Shown here piece by piece: positions 50,636 through 59,045 of a DNA stretch of 64,000 nucleotides. How positions within the stretch are numbered: the first letter of the stretch is position 1; every line of letters starts with the position of its first letter. The notes beneath the pieces were generated by a model, which searched no databases, was not told the origin of the DNA, and worked only from the letters and a program-made list of their open reading frames with translations. This DNA is from Gemmatimonadaceae bacterium (GTDB taxonomy: Bacteria; Gemmatimonadota; Gemmatimonadetes; Gemmatimonadales; Gemmatimonadaceae): NCBI GenBank assembly GCA_011525845.1, contig WYBP01000023.1:109964-173963 (forward strand), given 5' to 3'. Position numbers and translations under genes: made by a program.

Positions 50636-51610
50636 GTGCGAAGCTGGCTCGCGCCTTTTGCTCTAGGACTCGCGAGCGTGGGCTGTGGACCTGAGTCAAT
50701 TCGTGATTCGCAGACGAGTAGGTCTCCGGTGATGCGGTTAGATGAGGTTGCGAGCACAGCGCTACCTGCTGCGTTCGCGGTCGGTGGCGTTCGGCTTGGA
50801 TCGTCGGCACTCATTGTCTGGTCCGATGATCCACTCATCGCCGTCGTCTCGCTAGCCGACCTGCAACGGATTGGAGTGGTGCGGCTTGACGATCCGATTG
50901 TCCACGTCGAAGAGACCTCGCTCGGCGACTTCGAGGTCCTGCACGCCACTGAACTGCACCTGCACAGCCGTGACGGGCCGCTTCGGCGACGGCTGTGGAA
51001 GGCAGATGGTGTGATCGCTGTGTCCGGATTGCGAATAGCGAATCAGTGGATAGTGCTAGGGCGAGAACGTGCCGGGGAGCTAGTGCTCATCGCGATTGAC
51101 TCGACCGGACGCGAGCGGAGGGTGCGTTCACCGCCAGTCGTGAGGAGTATGTTCGAGCTGGCCGACTCGAGTCTTGCGCGACCGGTGCTGATTGGGGACT
51201 TCGATGGTCGCGTCGTAGTAACTCAGGTTCAGTCACCGCACCTCTCCGTCTTACTGGATTCGCACGGTGTTGTACAGCGCGAGTGGCAGCCGCCCGAGAC
51301 TTCCGTCGACACGATCGGAGGCGCGAAGGTCGTGTGGGTAGCACTTCCGATGATTCAACTCTATTGCGGAGCGATTCAGACCATCGCTGATCTCACAAGT
51401 GATCGACGTCGGCTCGTCGCGTTCGATGACGACGGCCGGGTGCTGCGGTCGGTGGAGATGGAGGTTCCCCTCGGAATCGCCGCGTCCATCCCAAGCAACG
51501 GACGTGTCTTTGCATTGCGCCGCGCGGCTGGACTTGAGGTCGTTGAGTACCGTTTCCGTTGGGTCAATCAACCATCAAGTGAGGAGAGTCGAAGATGCGA
51601 TGGAACCTAG
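50636..51610 (+). CDS. Lipoprotein with beta-propeller-like repeats
   Basis: The 324-residue protein starts at GTG 50636, preceded by AGGTGG, and has a signal peptide ending in the lipobox GLASVGC. An alternative GTG is seven codons upstream. The mature part is a series of beta-rich blocks of about 45 residues (ALIVWSDDPLIAVVSLADL, VLHATELHLHSRDGPL, WIVLGRERAGELVLIAID, VVVTQVQSPHLSVLLDSHG), suggestive of a six-bladed propeller. It overlaps the next gene by 16 bases. No enzyme motif is visible; a binding or surface role is likely. Confidence 0.7.
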   Translation: MRSWLAPFALGLASVGCGPESIRDSQTSRSPVMRLDEVASTALPAAFAVGGVRLGSSALIVWSDDPLIAVVSLADLQRIGVVRLDDPIVHVEETSLGDFEVLHATELHLHSRDGPLRRRLWKADGVIAVSGLRIANQWIVLGRERAGELVLIAIDSTGRERRVRSPPVVRSMFELADSSLARPVLIGDFDGRVVVTQVQSPHLSVLLDSHGVVQREWQPPETSVDTIGGAKVVWVALPMIQLYCGAIQTIADLTSDRRRLVAFDDDGRVLRSVEMEVPLGIAASIPSNGRVFALRRAAGLEVVEYRFRWVNQPSSEESRRCDGT

Positions 51611-52047
51611 GGGTTGCGACATCGGCACTGCTGCTTAGTATGGTGCTTGCGCCTGCGACGAACCCGGTTGCGGCACAGTCTTCATGCTCATGGCCGATGC
51701 AGGAAGAGAACGGCTGCTGCGCGTGCATCTTCGGACCTGGCTACTGGAACTGTTCGCCGACTTGCTCCGGATACTGTGTCGTGTTCGGAGAATGTGTCAT
51801 CACCCGGCATGAATTGCGATTTTCACCGGACGGTTCGATGTCGCCGAGCGTCGTGGACCGCGCTCTCCTTGCTCAGCGATCGCTGGCTGAGGATGTATCG
51901 AGTGCGGCTACTCTCAGTATGAGTGGAGTCTGGGACGGCTTGCTGTTTCGGCAAGTGAAGGACTGTCGAGGGTTTGTGGTCGCGAGACACTACTCCGAGG
52001 ACGCGATCGCGGACGTGCGAGCCAGAAGTAGCTCGATTCTGATTTGA
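51595..52047 (+). CDS. Small exported Cys-rich protein
   Basis: The 150-residue protein has a strong ribosome-binding site (GAGGAGA) before ATG 51595 and a signal peptide ending in NPVAAQ (about residue 28). The next 40 residues hold ten Cys (SSCSWPMQEENGCCACIF, WNCSPTCSGYCVVFGECV), then a Cys-poor helical tail with one more Cys. It is flanked by two propeller-like exported proteins. The pattern recalls secreted Cys-rich peptide precursors seen with six-bladed propeller proteins in Bacteroidetes (NVEALA type), but homology is not established. Confidence 0.65.
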   Translation: MRWNLGVATSALLLSMVLAPATNPVAAQSSCSWPMQEENGCCACIFGPGYWNCSPTCSGYCVVFGECVITRHELRFSPDGSMSPSVVDRALLAQRSLAEDVSSAATLSMSGVWDGLLFRQVKDCRGFVVARHYSEDAIADVRARSSSILI

Positions 52048-52114
52048 TACGGAAGCTACTTCGGGCGACAAGTCGCTGGCGAGACTCTGTTCTGACTTGG
52101 TGCAGGGAGAACGA

Positions 52115-53275
52115 ATGAGGGTATGGTCGAAGGCGCTGGCAGTCGTGGCCACCAGCGGTGTGCTTGCGCTCACCGGGCGTGTGTCAGCGCAAGCCACTCC
52201 GGAACCGCGTCGACTGCAGTTCGATCTGCGCATCCCGGCAGATCCGGGCGGCGAAGCCGCATTCACTTCGGTGTCCGACATTGCGACAAATCGCAATGGC
52301 GACATCTTCGTCCTGCTTCCCGACGACCGGAGCGTACAAGTCTTCGATAGGCAGGGAAGGAAGCTGCGTTCGATCGGACGCGACGGCGAAGGCCCTGGCG
52401 AGTTTCGATGGCCGATGGCACTGGGCTTTCGAGCGGACACGCTGTGGGTGTGGGATCCGACTCTTGCTCGTCTGACGTTGTCTCGAATGGATGGTGTGTT
52501 CATACGCTCCATCCCTGTCGGGACGATCGGGTCTGCGCGCTTGCTGATCGACGGGTCGATCGCGGTGAAGCGATACAACGACAATGCGCTGACCGTTGGG
52601 GCGAGTGGTCGTCTTTCCGCGCCGATCCTGAGGTACTCCGATGTCGGAGTAATCCTCGACACGCTTGCTGATCCCGCCGTACATCGAAGCTCGTATATGG
52701 TCATCTCGACCGGTCGCGGGACGGCTCAGGCGGCGCAGCCCTTCAGCGATGGCCCTCTCTGGGGCATGATACCTGATGGCAGTGGTGTGGTGGTGGTCGA
52801 CCGCAGGACGGCGACGCGCCCCGGCGCCGCGACGTACAGGGTGACGCGAATCAACGTCGCCGGAGACACCGCGTTCTCTCGAGAGTTTCCCTACACGGCG
52901 GCGCCCGTGCCGCCGGCAGTGCTGGAGGGAGTCGTCTCGGACTGGGTTGAGCGCATCGCACGATCCGCGCCGGCTGGCGGGACATCGATACGACCGGATC
53001 GCGATGCGATCAAGCGCGCGATCAACTTACCAACGACGATGGCCGCGGTCTCGGCAGTCGCGATCGGCGACGACGGCACGATCTGGGTACGGCGCGAGGA
53101 GCCTGCCCCGACCTCGCAGGCGCGTTGGGATGTGATCCGTCGAGACGGTCAATCCGTGACCGTGGTGGCGGGTCCGCGTGCACTGCAGATCTTTCGGGCC
53201 AACGCAGCGGCGGCGTGGGGTATCGAACGTGACGCCGATGGCGCGGTGTCGGTCGTGCGATATCTGGTTCGTTAG
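52115..53275 (+). CDS. Exported six-bladed beta-propeller protein
   Basis: The 386-residue protein has a GGGAGA ribosome-binding site, a signal peptide (ALAVVATSGVLALTGRVSAQA), and six-bladed propeller (BF2867/NHL-like) repeats: DIATNRNGDIFVLLPDDRSVQVFDRQGRKLRSIGRDGEGPGEFRWP and further copies of the G-x-G-P-G-E-F type. Such proteins bind ligands or partners on the cell surface in Gemmatimonadota and Bacteroidetes. It starts 68 bases after the Cys-rich gene and is probably in the same transcript. Confidence 0.8.
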   Translation: MRVWSKALAVVATSGVLALTGRVSAQATPEPRRLQFDLRIPADPGGEAAFTSVSDIATNRNGDIFVLLPDDRSVQVFDRQGRKLRSIGRDGEGPGEFRWPMALGFRADTLWVWDPTLARLTLSRMDGVFIRSIPVGTIGSARLLIDGSIAVKRYNDNALTVGASGRLSAPILRYSDVGVILDTLADPAVHRSSYMVISTGRGTAQAAQPFSDGPLWGMIPDGSGVVVVDRRTATRPGAATYRVTRINVAGDTAFSREFPYTAAPVPPAVLEGVVSDWVERIARSAPAGGTSIRPDRDAIKRAINLPTTMAAVSAVAIGDDGTIWVRREEPAPTSQARWDVIRRDGQSVTVVAGPRALQIFRANAAAAWGIERDADGAVSVVRYLVR

Positions 53276-53290
53276 CGCGGGTGAAGTCAA

Positions 53291-54360
53291 CTTTGAAGTG
53301 CAACACTGAGGGTCACGCGGCATAGACCTCCTCCGGGGTGCGGAAGCCGAGACGCTTCCGGGGGCGACGGTTCAGCTTGTTGGCGATGCGATCGCAGTCA
53401 GCTTGCGTGAGATGCTCCATACTCACGCCCTTGGGCAGGTACTGCCGGATGAGCCCGTTGGTGTTCTCGTTCGCACCCCGTTCCCACGAGTGGTGCAGGG
53501 TGGCGAAGTAGCAGCGGGTGGCGACTTCCGCCTTGAGTGCGTTGTAGCTGTGGAACTCGGTGCCGTTGTCGAGTGTCAGGGTCCGGACGCGCCGGGGCTG
53601 GGCGTTGATGAGGCGGCGCAGGCGCGCGTTCACCTCGGGCGCCGCGCGCTTCCGCAGGAGGCCGATCGCGGTGTAGCTCGACTTCCGCTCGACCATCGTG
53701 ACGACGCACGCGCCGTGCTGGGTGTTCCCGAGCACCGTGTCCCCCTCCCAGTGGCCGAAGCGGGAGCGGTTGGTCGCGCCGGCGGGCCGTTCGCTGATGT
53801 GGCGCTTGCCGGCGAGCCGCCCGCGGCCGTCGTACGCGCCATAGCGCTTCCGATAGGGCTTGGTCACGATGCGCAGGTGGGTCCAGAGCGTACCGCCGCA
53901 TGCCCGGTCCTTCCAGATCCGGCGATAGCTCGTCTCGTGGCTGATCGCGAGCAGGTCGAAGCGGGCGCACCACCCAACGACCTGCTCCGGACTCCAGTCC
54001 TCGCGGAGCAGCCACTCCACGAAGGCCCACTCGGCCGCGGTGAACTGGGTGTTCCGGCGCGAGACGCGGCGGCGCTCGTTCGTGTAGCTCTGGGCCTTGC
54101 CGGGTCGGTAGGAGCGCCCATCCTCGCGCCAGGCACTCCGTCGGACCTCCCGTGCGATGGTGCTACGGTGGCGCCCGAGCTCCCGGGCGATCGCGGCGCA
54201 GGTATGTCCCAGCTTCCGGAGCGCGGAAATCGCGTACCTTTCCTCAAGGGTGATCTGGACGTAGGTCATGGCTTCCTTTCTCTTGGCGGAGGATTGAAGC
54301 CTAGCCTGCTCCAGGTCACCTCACCCACTTCGGGAAGCGAGAGTGGTGTTGCACTTACTA
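53291..54360 (-). mobile_element. IS30-family element (IS30 copy 1)
   Basis: The ends share AAGTGCAACAC (53297-53307) and its complement GTGTTGCACTT (54346-54356), which lie just outside a full-length IS30 transposase on the minus strand. The outer limits are approximate because similarity fades beyond this core. Target duplication was not resolved. Confidence 0.75.
53313..54269 (-). CDS. IS30-family transposase
   Basis: The 318-residue protein has the IS30 N-terminal HTH (ITLEERYAISALRKLGHTCAAIARELGRHRSTIAREVRR) and a DDE domain with Asp in FGHWEGDTVLG, Asp in LTLDNGTEF, and Glu in GANENTNGLIRQYLPKG. The length is normal and no frame damage is seen, so it may be active. It is oriented opposite to the preceding propeller cluster. 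Confidence 0.92.
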   Translation of the reverse strand: MTYVQITLEERYAISALRKLGHTCAAIARELGRHRSTIAREVRRSAWREDGRSYRPGKAQSYTNERRRVSRRNTQFTAAEWAFVEWLLREDWSPEQVVGWCARFDLLAISHETSYRRIWKDRACGGTLWTHLRIVTKPYRKRYGAYDGRGRLAGKRHISERPAGATNRSRFGHWEGDTVLGNTQHGACVVTMVERKSSYTAIGLLRKRAAPEVNARLRRLINAQPRRVRTLTLDNGTEFHSYNALKAEVATRCYFATLHHSWERGANENTNGLIRQYLPKGVSMEHLTQADCDRIANKLNRRPRKRLGFRTPEEVYAA

Positions 54361-54624
54361 TGTGAACGCGTGCTGGCTAACGAGTATTGGACGGCGGCTG
54401 CCTACGCAGCCCCTGAACCTCCAAGCGCCGCCGCCCGCCAATACTCACTGCCGCCCGTGACCCCGCAACCCCTAGATCGCCAAGCGATTCGATCTGCGAA
54501 CTCTGGCAGCGCGTCCCGCGACTCGGTACTTCCCGCTTCGGCTCCCGTTTCGCGAGCAGGCACGCACTCGTTCGCACCACCGACCTCGTCGTTCCGGCGG
54601 TTCTTTCGGCACCACGCAAAAGGA
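54358..54624. other. Non-coding stretch with a long hairpin
   Basis: No supported gene is present. GAGTATTGG (54382-54390) pairs with CCAATACTC (54438-54446), and the inner CGGCGGC (54392-54398) pairs with GCCGCCG copies (54427-54433), giving a roughly 65-base hairpin. Its role is unknown; it lies between the IS30 end and the terminator of the small gene to its right. Confidence 0.45.
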
Positions 54625-54650
54625 GCCAGCGGCGCGTCCGCCGCTGGCCC
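54621..54650 (-). terminator. Rho-independent terminator for the minus-strand small genes
   Basis: On the minus strand a perfect 10-bp stem GCCAGCGGCG/CGCCGCTGGC (54648-54639 and 54634-54625) with a four-base loop is followed by TCCTTTTG. It lies 29 bases after the stop of the 80-residue membrane protein gene. Confidence 0.7.
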
Positions 54651-54676
54651 CCGTCCCTCACCTCCCGCGCCCTGCC

Positions 54677-54919
54677 CTACTTCCGTCGCGCCATCTTCGG
54701 CGGATCACTCAGCGCCGCGAGCAGCGCCCCGCACGCCGTGATCACCGGCGGCAGCCCCGCCGCGAGCTGCGGCACCACCTCGCTGAGTGCCACCAGCAGC
54801 GTGTTCGCGGGATGCACCGACGCCAGCGCCCCCACGATCGCGATCGCCGCACCCAGCAGCGCCCGCGCCCCCTTCGGCTTGCGCACACGCACAGCCGTCC
54901 CGCCCGTCGAATCCTGCAT
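54677..54919 (-). CDS. Small membrane protein, holin-like
   Basis: The 80-residue protein has a basic N-terminus (VRVRKPKGARALL), two short hydrophobic helices (LLGAAIAIVGALASV and LLVALSEVVPQLAAGLPPVITACGALLAAL) and a basic tail (MARRK). Size and topology suit a phage holin, but so would other small membrane proteins. It is followed by a good terminator and preceded by two other minus-strand genes that may form a transcript with it. Confidence 0.55.
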   Translation of the reverse strand: MQDSTGGTAVRVRKPKGARALLGAAIAIVGALASVHPANTLLVALSEVVPQLAAGLPPVITACGALLAALSDPPKMARRK

Positions 54920-54952
54920 CTGACCTCCTGGATGTGGTGAGTGGGAGCGTTC

Positions 54953-55186
54953 CTACCGGCCGTCCTTCGGCGGGCAGGGGTCGTTCCCGTACGAGTTCTT
55001 CTCCGAGATCCGGCCGTCCTTGCGGTGGATCGTGTGCTCCACGCGCTGGCCGCGCGCGATCTCACGGCCGGCCGCGACGGCCTCCGACTTGAGCCGGTGC
55101 CGCGAGAGCACCTGGCCGTCGACCGTGTTGCACCAGCCCGTGGCGCTCGCCGCGGGCGTCGTGTGGACTCCGCCTCCTCGCTTCAT
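54953..55186 (-). CDS. DUF2188-like protein
   Basis: The 77-residue protein matches the DUF2188 pattern: a substrate-like GWCNTVDGQVLSRHRLKSEAVAAGREIAR followed by HTIHRKDGRISEKNSYGNDPCPP. The family has a small alpha-beta fold of unknown function that is common in phages and plasmids. It lies between two other small minus-strand genes. Confidence 0.65.
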   Translation of the reverse strand: MKRGGGVHTTPAASATGWCNTVDGQVLSRHRLKSEAVAAGREIARGQRVEHTIHRKDGRISEKNSYGNDPCPPKDGR

Positions 55187-55234
55187 CGCTTCGCCTCCTA
55201 GGGAAGGGTTTGTGATCGAGTGATGTCCGCGCGC

Positions 55235-55996
55235 TCAGGCCGCGCGGAGGGCCGCGGACACCACCGCGACTCCCGGCGTCCCTGCGGTGTTCGGGGTCGG
55301 CGCCGGGGCATCGGCGCTGCCACGGGCATCCCCCGTCGCCTGCGAACCGGCGCCGCCCGGCGCCTGGTGCACCCGCTTGGCCGCGCGCCACGTGGTGAGC
55401 GCCACCTCGTTGCCGCGGAACGCCGCGCGCACGATCGCGTCGAGGCGCTCCACCGCGCGGCGGCCACGGCGGAGCTGCACCTGCAGCCCCGCCCGCGCCG
55501 CCACGTGCGTCGAGACCTGCATCGCGCGGCCGCTCGCCAGGCGCTCGAGCTCGTTCCGCGCACTGGCGAACTGGGCGAGGAAGTCCGCCGGCAGGCCGTT
55601 CGCGACGAACACCGCCTCGAACTGCCGCGCCGCCTCGATCATGCCGTCGCAGGCCGCGAGCACCTTCGTCGGACCGAGCGGGGCCTTCGGCAGCCGCAGC
55701 GCCGCCGGCAGTCCGACATCCGACTCGGGCTCGATCTGCGAGCGCGCGATGGTCACGATCGGGCGCATGTGATGGTCGTACAGCGCCGCGATCTGGTCCG
55801 CCTGCCGCCGGAGCTCCGCGCGGCTCAGCTCGCGGCCGGTGATCTGGGCCCCGGCGTACGCGCGCAGCTTCTGCACCGCGTCGTCCAGCATCTCGCGCGC
55901 GGCGGCGTAGGTCAGTCGTCCCGACGCCGGATACGCGTCGACGAATGCGCGCACCCGCAACAGCGAGTCCATCACCTGCTTCTGCCTCACGTTCAT
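55235..55996 (-). CDS. Hypothetical helical protein
   Basis: The 253-residue protein starts MNVRQKQVMDSLLRVRAF and is helix-rich (AREMLDDAVQKLRAYAG, RRQADQIAALYDHHMRPIVTIAR, FLAQFASARNELERLASGRAM), ending in a Pro/Gly/Ala-rich low-complexity tail. It has no signal peptide or membrane segment. I do not recognise a family. It heads the minus-strand group that includes the DUF2188 and holin-like genes. Confidence 0.55.
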   Translation of the reverse strand: MNVRQKQVMDSLLRVRAFVDAYPASGRLTYAAAREMLDDAVQKLRAYAGAQITGRELSRAELRRQADQIAALYDHHMRPIVTIARSQIEPESDVGLPAALRLPKAPLGPTKVLAACDGMIEAARQFEAVFVANGLPADFLAQFASARNELERLASGRAMQVSTHVAARAGLQVQLRRGRRAVERLDAIVRAAFRGNEVALTTWRAAKRVHQAPGGAGSQATGDARGSADAPAPTPNTAGTPGVAVVSAALRAA

Positions 55997-56148
55997 CGTC
56001 TCCTCCCTTCTAATGGATGTGGGTGGACGCCATCGGCCCCGGGGGATCCTGCCCGTGGGCGTCCTGCACGGGCGGCCGAACTCGTTCGGTGTGGTCGGCT
56101 GCTGTCTGTGCCTCGCAGGCTGCTTATCGGAGATGACCGCTCGCTCAA

Positions 56149-56600
56149 GGCGTGTGGCGGGTCGCTACTCGGCGGTGGTTGGCTGCTATTCGGAGGTGGT
56201 CGGTCGCGAATCGGAGATGACAGGCCGCGAGTCGGAGGTGGCGGGCCGCGAGTCGGAGGTGACAGGCCGCGAGTCGGAGGTGGCAGGCCGCGAGTCGGAG
56301 GTGGCAGGCCGCGAGTCGAAGGTGGCGGGCCGCGAGTCGGAGGTGGCGGGCCGCGAATCGAAGGTGGCGGGCCGCGAGTCGAAGCTTGCGGGCGGCGAGT
56401 CGGAGATCGCTGGCCGCTACTCGGGGTTGGCGGGCCGCGAGTCGGAGGTGACAGGCCGCGAGTCGGAGGTGACAGGCCGCGAGTCGGAGGTGACAGGCCG
56501 CGAGTCGGAGGTGGCGGGCTGCGACTCCGAGGTGGCCGGTCGCGACTCGGAGGTGACAGCCCGCTCGATGCAGGTGGCAGGTCGCGACTTCCGGTTGGCT
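56149..56600. repeat. 21-bp minisatellite, about 20 imperfect copies
   Basis: The unit is GGCCGCGAGTCGGAGGTG followed by RCR, repeated in tandem with point changes. Because 21 is a multiple of three, all three frames on one strand and at least two on the other stay open (for example a GRESEVA heptad on the plus strand and HLRLAAC or PPTRGLS on the minus strand). The open frames across it are therefore not evidence of genes. No unique spacers separate the copies, so it is not a CRISPR array. Confidence 0.85.
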
Positions 56601-56757
56601 GCCCAACAATTGTGGTTGGCTGGTCGACCATTGCGGTTGACTGCCCTTCCCTCGCGACTGGCGGCCCCCTGCTCCAGATTCGCCGCTCGCGGCTTGGGGT
56701 CGGATGGCGGCGACTCACGCCTTTCGTCGGACTCGACCCTCCTGTCTCTATATCCGT

Positions 56758-56836
56758 CCAGGGGGCCGAATCCAATTACAGCCTGAATGGCGACGTAGCT
56801 GTGCCAAACTGGCTGTAATTGGATTCGGCCCCCTGG
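56758..56836. repeat. Perfect 26-bp inverted repeat around a 27-bp centre
   Basis: CCAGGGGGCCGAATCCAATT (56758-56777, continuing to 56783) is the exact reverse complement of 56811-56836. The 79-bp palindrome would form a very stable hairpin and could be a MITE, a relic of a transposon end, or a bidirectional terminator. It lies between the minisatellite and the sigma-factor gene. Confidence 0.85.
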
Positions 56837-56911
56837 GGAGATGTACTAGTAGAGGCGCCTGCTCCCCGGCCTCGGTCCACCGCTCCCGATCCGACCTCAA
56901 CCCCCACCCGC

Positions 56912-57559
56912 ATGCGACAGGCGCGCGACAGGTCTGCACCCGCTGCCGGCACCGCGCTCGTCGGCGTGGTGCCTCCACCGGCCTTGCCGACGGAGGGTGA
57001 GTCCCTGCGGGAGTTCAATGAGAAGTTCCGCCGGCTCCACGGACCGCTCATCAGCTATGCGGAACAACTCCTCGATCGCGAAAGTGCGCGCGATGCGGTG
57101 AGCCAGACGTTCCTCGAGATCTGGCGCCGCTGGCCGCTGCTGACCCCCGAACAACGTTCGGACAAGTACTTCTTCGGCGCCGTGCGCCACACGGCCGCCG
57201 ACGCGCGCGCGGCGATGCGCGGTTTCGTTTCGCTCGAGGATGCGGAGGAGGAGCTCGAACGGAAGGTCGTCTCGGAAGCGTCACCCGCTTGGGGCGCGGA
57301 CACCGCGGCAGATGTCCTCGATGCGGCCATTGCGGCGATGCCGGCGGCCCGGCGCGAGGTCTTCCTCCTGGCGAAGGAACAGGGACTCCGGTACGCGGAC
57401 GTCGCCGAGCAGCTCGGCCTCCGGATCGGCACGATCAACACGCAGATGCTCCGCGCCTACGCGGACATCCGGGCGGCGTTCGCCCGCGCCCACATCCCGC
57501 TGCCCACCGCACGGCCCCCCCGACTCCCCTCAGCCACCGGAGGAGCCAACCATGACTGA
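56912..57559 (+). CDS. ECF-type RNA polymerase sigma factor
   Basis: The 215-residue protein has region 2 (LISYAEQLLDRESARDAVSQTFLEIWRRW, and KYFFGAVRHTAADARAAMRG) and region 4 (MPAARREVFLLAKEQGLRYADVAEQLGLRIGTINTQMLRAYADI). ATG 56912 precedes a basic Pro-rich leader; the open frame extends back into the palindrome, but no earlier start is convincing. It overlaps the FecR-like gene by eight bases, a standard sigma/anti-sigma pairing. Confidence 0.87.
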   Translation: MRQARDRSAPAAGTALVGVVPPPALPTEGESLREFNEKFRRLHGPLISYAEQLLDRESARDAVSQTFLEIWRRWPLLTPEQRSDKYFFGAVRHTAADARAAMRGFVSLEDAEEELERKVVSEASPAWGADTAADVLDAAIAAMPAARREVFLLAKEQGLRYADVAEQLGLRIGTINTQMLRAYADIRAAFARAHIPLPTARPPRLPSATGGANHD

Positions 57560-58472
57560 ACAGACGACGTCCACGGCCGAGGACCGGGCGGCCGATCTCG
57601 AACTGATCGTCGACGCGCTCAACGGGCACCTGAGCCCGGAACGCGTCGCGGAAGTCACGCGCCGCCTCGAAGAGGACCCCGCCTTCCGCGACTTCGCCGC
57701 GCCGATGCTCCTCACGTGGAGCGTGCCCAGCCATCTCGAGCGGCATCCGCGACCGGTCGGCGAGCTGGAGAATGCCTGGAACGAGTTCGCCGAGCGTGCC
57801 GGGATCGCGCCGCCACCCGTCCAGAAGGGCTGGCGCCGGCATCTGCACTCGAAGAAGGTCCGGCCGCACATCAAGCTGCTCGTACTGCTCCCGCTCATCC
57901 CCTTCGTCTCCCTCGCGCTCGTCAAGTATGTGCCCATGAGCACCTGGGCCATGGATGACGAGACGCGGGCGCGAGTGATGGGCACCCCCGCGGCGGATCC
58001 CTGGGGACGGACCGTCCGGGTGCCGTCCGACACCGCCTGGATCCCCATCGGCGGCACCGGCCTCCAGGTGCGCCCGGCGCTCGGCTCCGCCCTGCGCGTC
58101 GCGGAGCGCCGGACGGACGGCAAGCGGCAGTTCCTGCTCGACACCGGGGCCGTGCGGTTCCAGGTCGCGCCGGTCACCAGGTCCGACCCGACCGTGCGTC
58201 GCCACCAGATCGACGTGCACACGCCGGCAGGTGTCGTGTCCGCTGGCGAGTCCGAGTTCTCGGTGAGCGTGCGCGGTGACACCACGGATGTCGAGGTGTT
58301 CGCGATCGGCCCCCCAGGGTCCAAGGTCCGGCCGGTCGAAGCCCGCCTGACCGTGGTGCCTTTGTCAGCGCTCTCCACGGAGCCCACAGCCTACGCCATC
58401 GCGCTCGCCGCCGGCGACCGCGCGCGCCTCGTGCGCGGCCAGGCCCCCGCGCGCCAAGCCGGCAATCCCTGA
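57552..58472 (+). CDS. FecR-like anti-sigma factor
   Basis: The 306-residue protein has a cytoplasmic N-terminal domain with a helix-rich anti-sigma region (residues 1-95), one transmembrane helix (about 103-125), and a FecR-type periplasmic beta domain (FLLDTGAVRFQVAPVTRSD, QIDVHTPAGVVSAGESEFSVSVRGDTTDVEVF). GGAGGAG precedes ATG 57552. It probably holds the sigma factor inactive until a cell-surface signal arrives; no TonB receptor is seen immediately next to it. Confidence 0.87.
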   Translation: MTEQTTSTAEDRAADLELIVDALNGHLSPERVAEVTRRLEEDPAFRDFAAPMLLTWSVPSHLERHPRPVGELENAWNEFAERAGIAPPPVQKGWRRHLHSKKVRPHIKLLVLLPLIPFVSLALVKYVPMSTWAMDDETRARVMGTPAADPWGRTVRVPSDTAWIPIGGTGLQVRPALGSALRVAERRTDGKRQFLLDTGAVRFQVAPVTRSDPTVRRHQIDVHTPAGVVSAGESEFSVSVRGDTTDVEVFAIGPPGSKVRPVEARLTVVPLSALSTEPTAYAIALAAGDRARLVRGQAPARQAGNP

Positions 58473-58484
58473 CCCGAGGCAGCC

Positions 58485-59045
58485 ATGCGATCGTACCGGT
58501 CCCACATCGTCCCACTCAGCCCGGCCCTCCTGGTCGCCGCCGCCAACGCCTTCGTCGGCGTCGGTGAGCAGGGCGGAGACAACCGTGGGCAGATGGTCGA
58601 GCACTTCCTCCGCAGCGTGCATCTGCCGCCGGGCCAGCCCTGGTGCGCGGCGTTCGTGCACCATGTCGGGCACTCCGCCCACTACGACCAGCTCGCGGGG
58701 CGCTCAAGCTGGCCGCTCCCGGCCACGGGGAGCTGCGAGGAGCTCGCGCGTGCCGCGCGCGCGCAGGGCGCGCTCCGTGACGAGCCCTACGTCGGCGACC
58801 TCTTCCTGCTCTACAGCCGACTGCGGCGGCGGTTCATCCACACGGGGATCGTCGTCGGCGTGGAGGACGAGGAGCGGGCGCACGAGCGGGACGTGCACGT
58901 GTGCGTGACAGTGGAGGGGAACACCAACTCCGATGGATCCGCGAACGGGCACACGACGTTGCGGAAGGTGCGGACGTTCCGGGAGGGGGACGGGCACAAG
59001 TTCGTGCGGTGGGTGGAGATGGAGCGGAAGGCGGTGGCGGCGTGA
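58485..59045 (+). CDS. CHAP-like peptidoglycan amidase/endopeptidase
   Basis: The 186-residue protein has an NlpC/P60-CHAP layout: catalytic Cys54 in QPWCAAFVHHVG, then His119 in RFIHTGIVVGV, with a beta-rich end (VHVCVTVEGNTNSDGSANG). No signal peptide is visible, so it may be a phage-type lysin or be exported by another route. It starts 12 bases after the anti-sigma gene and overlaps the zinc-ribbon gene (GTGA). Confidence 0.75.
   Translation: MRSYRSHIVPLSPALLVAAANAFVGVGEQGGDNRGQMVEHFLRSVHLPPGQPWCAAFVHHVGHSAHYDQLAGRSSWPLPATGSCEELARAARAQGALRDEPYVGDLFLLYSRLRRRFIHTGIVVGVEDEERAHERDVHVCVTVEGNTNSDGSANGHTTLRKVRTFREGDGHKFVRWVEMERKAVAA

Noticed and set aside
54358..54460. Integron attC site
   Set aside because: The hairpin lacks paired RYYYAAC and GTTRRRY core sites in the required places and no integron integrase is present.
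54343..54741. A 132-codon plus-strand frame over the hairpin and terminator
   Set aside because: It has no ribosome-binding site or domain, and runs through an IS end, a hairpin and a minus-strand gene.
56149..56600. CRISPR array or repetitive protein gene
   Set aside because: The repeats are directly tandem with no spacers, and no cas genes are near. The protein frames open on both strands reflect only the 21-bp period.
55993..56775. A 260-codon minus-strand Pro/Arg-rich frame across the minisatellite
   Set aside because: It exists only because the repeat period is a multiple of three; outside the repeats it has no coding character.
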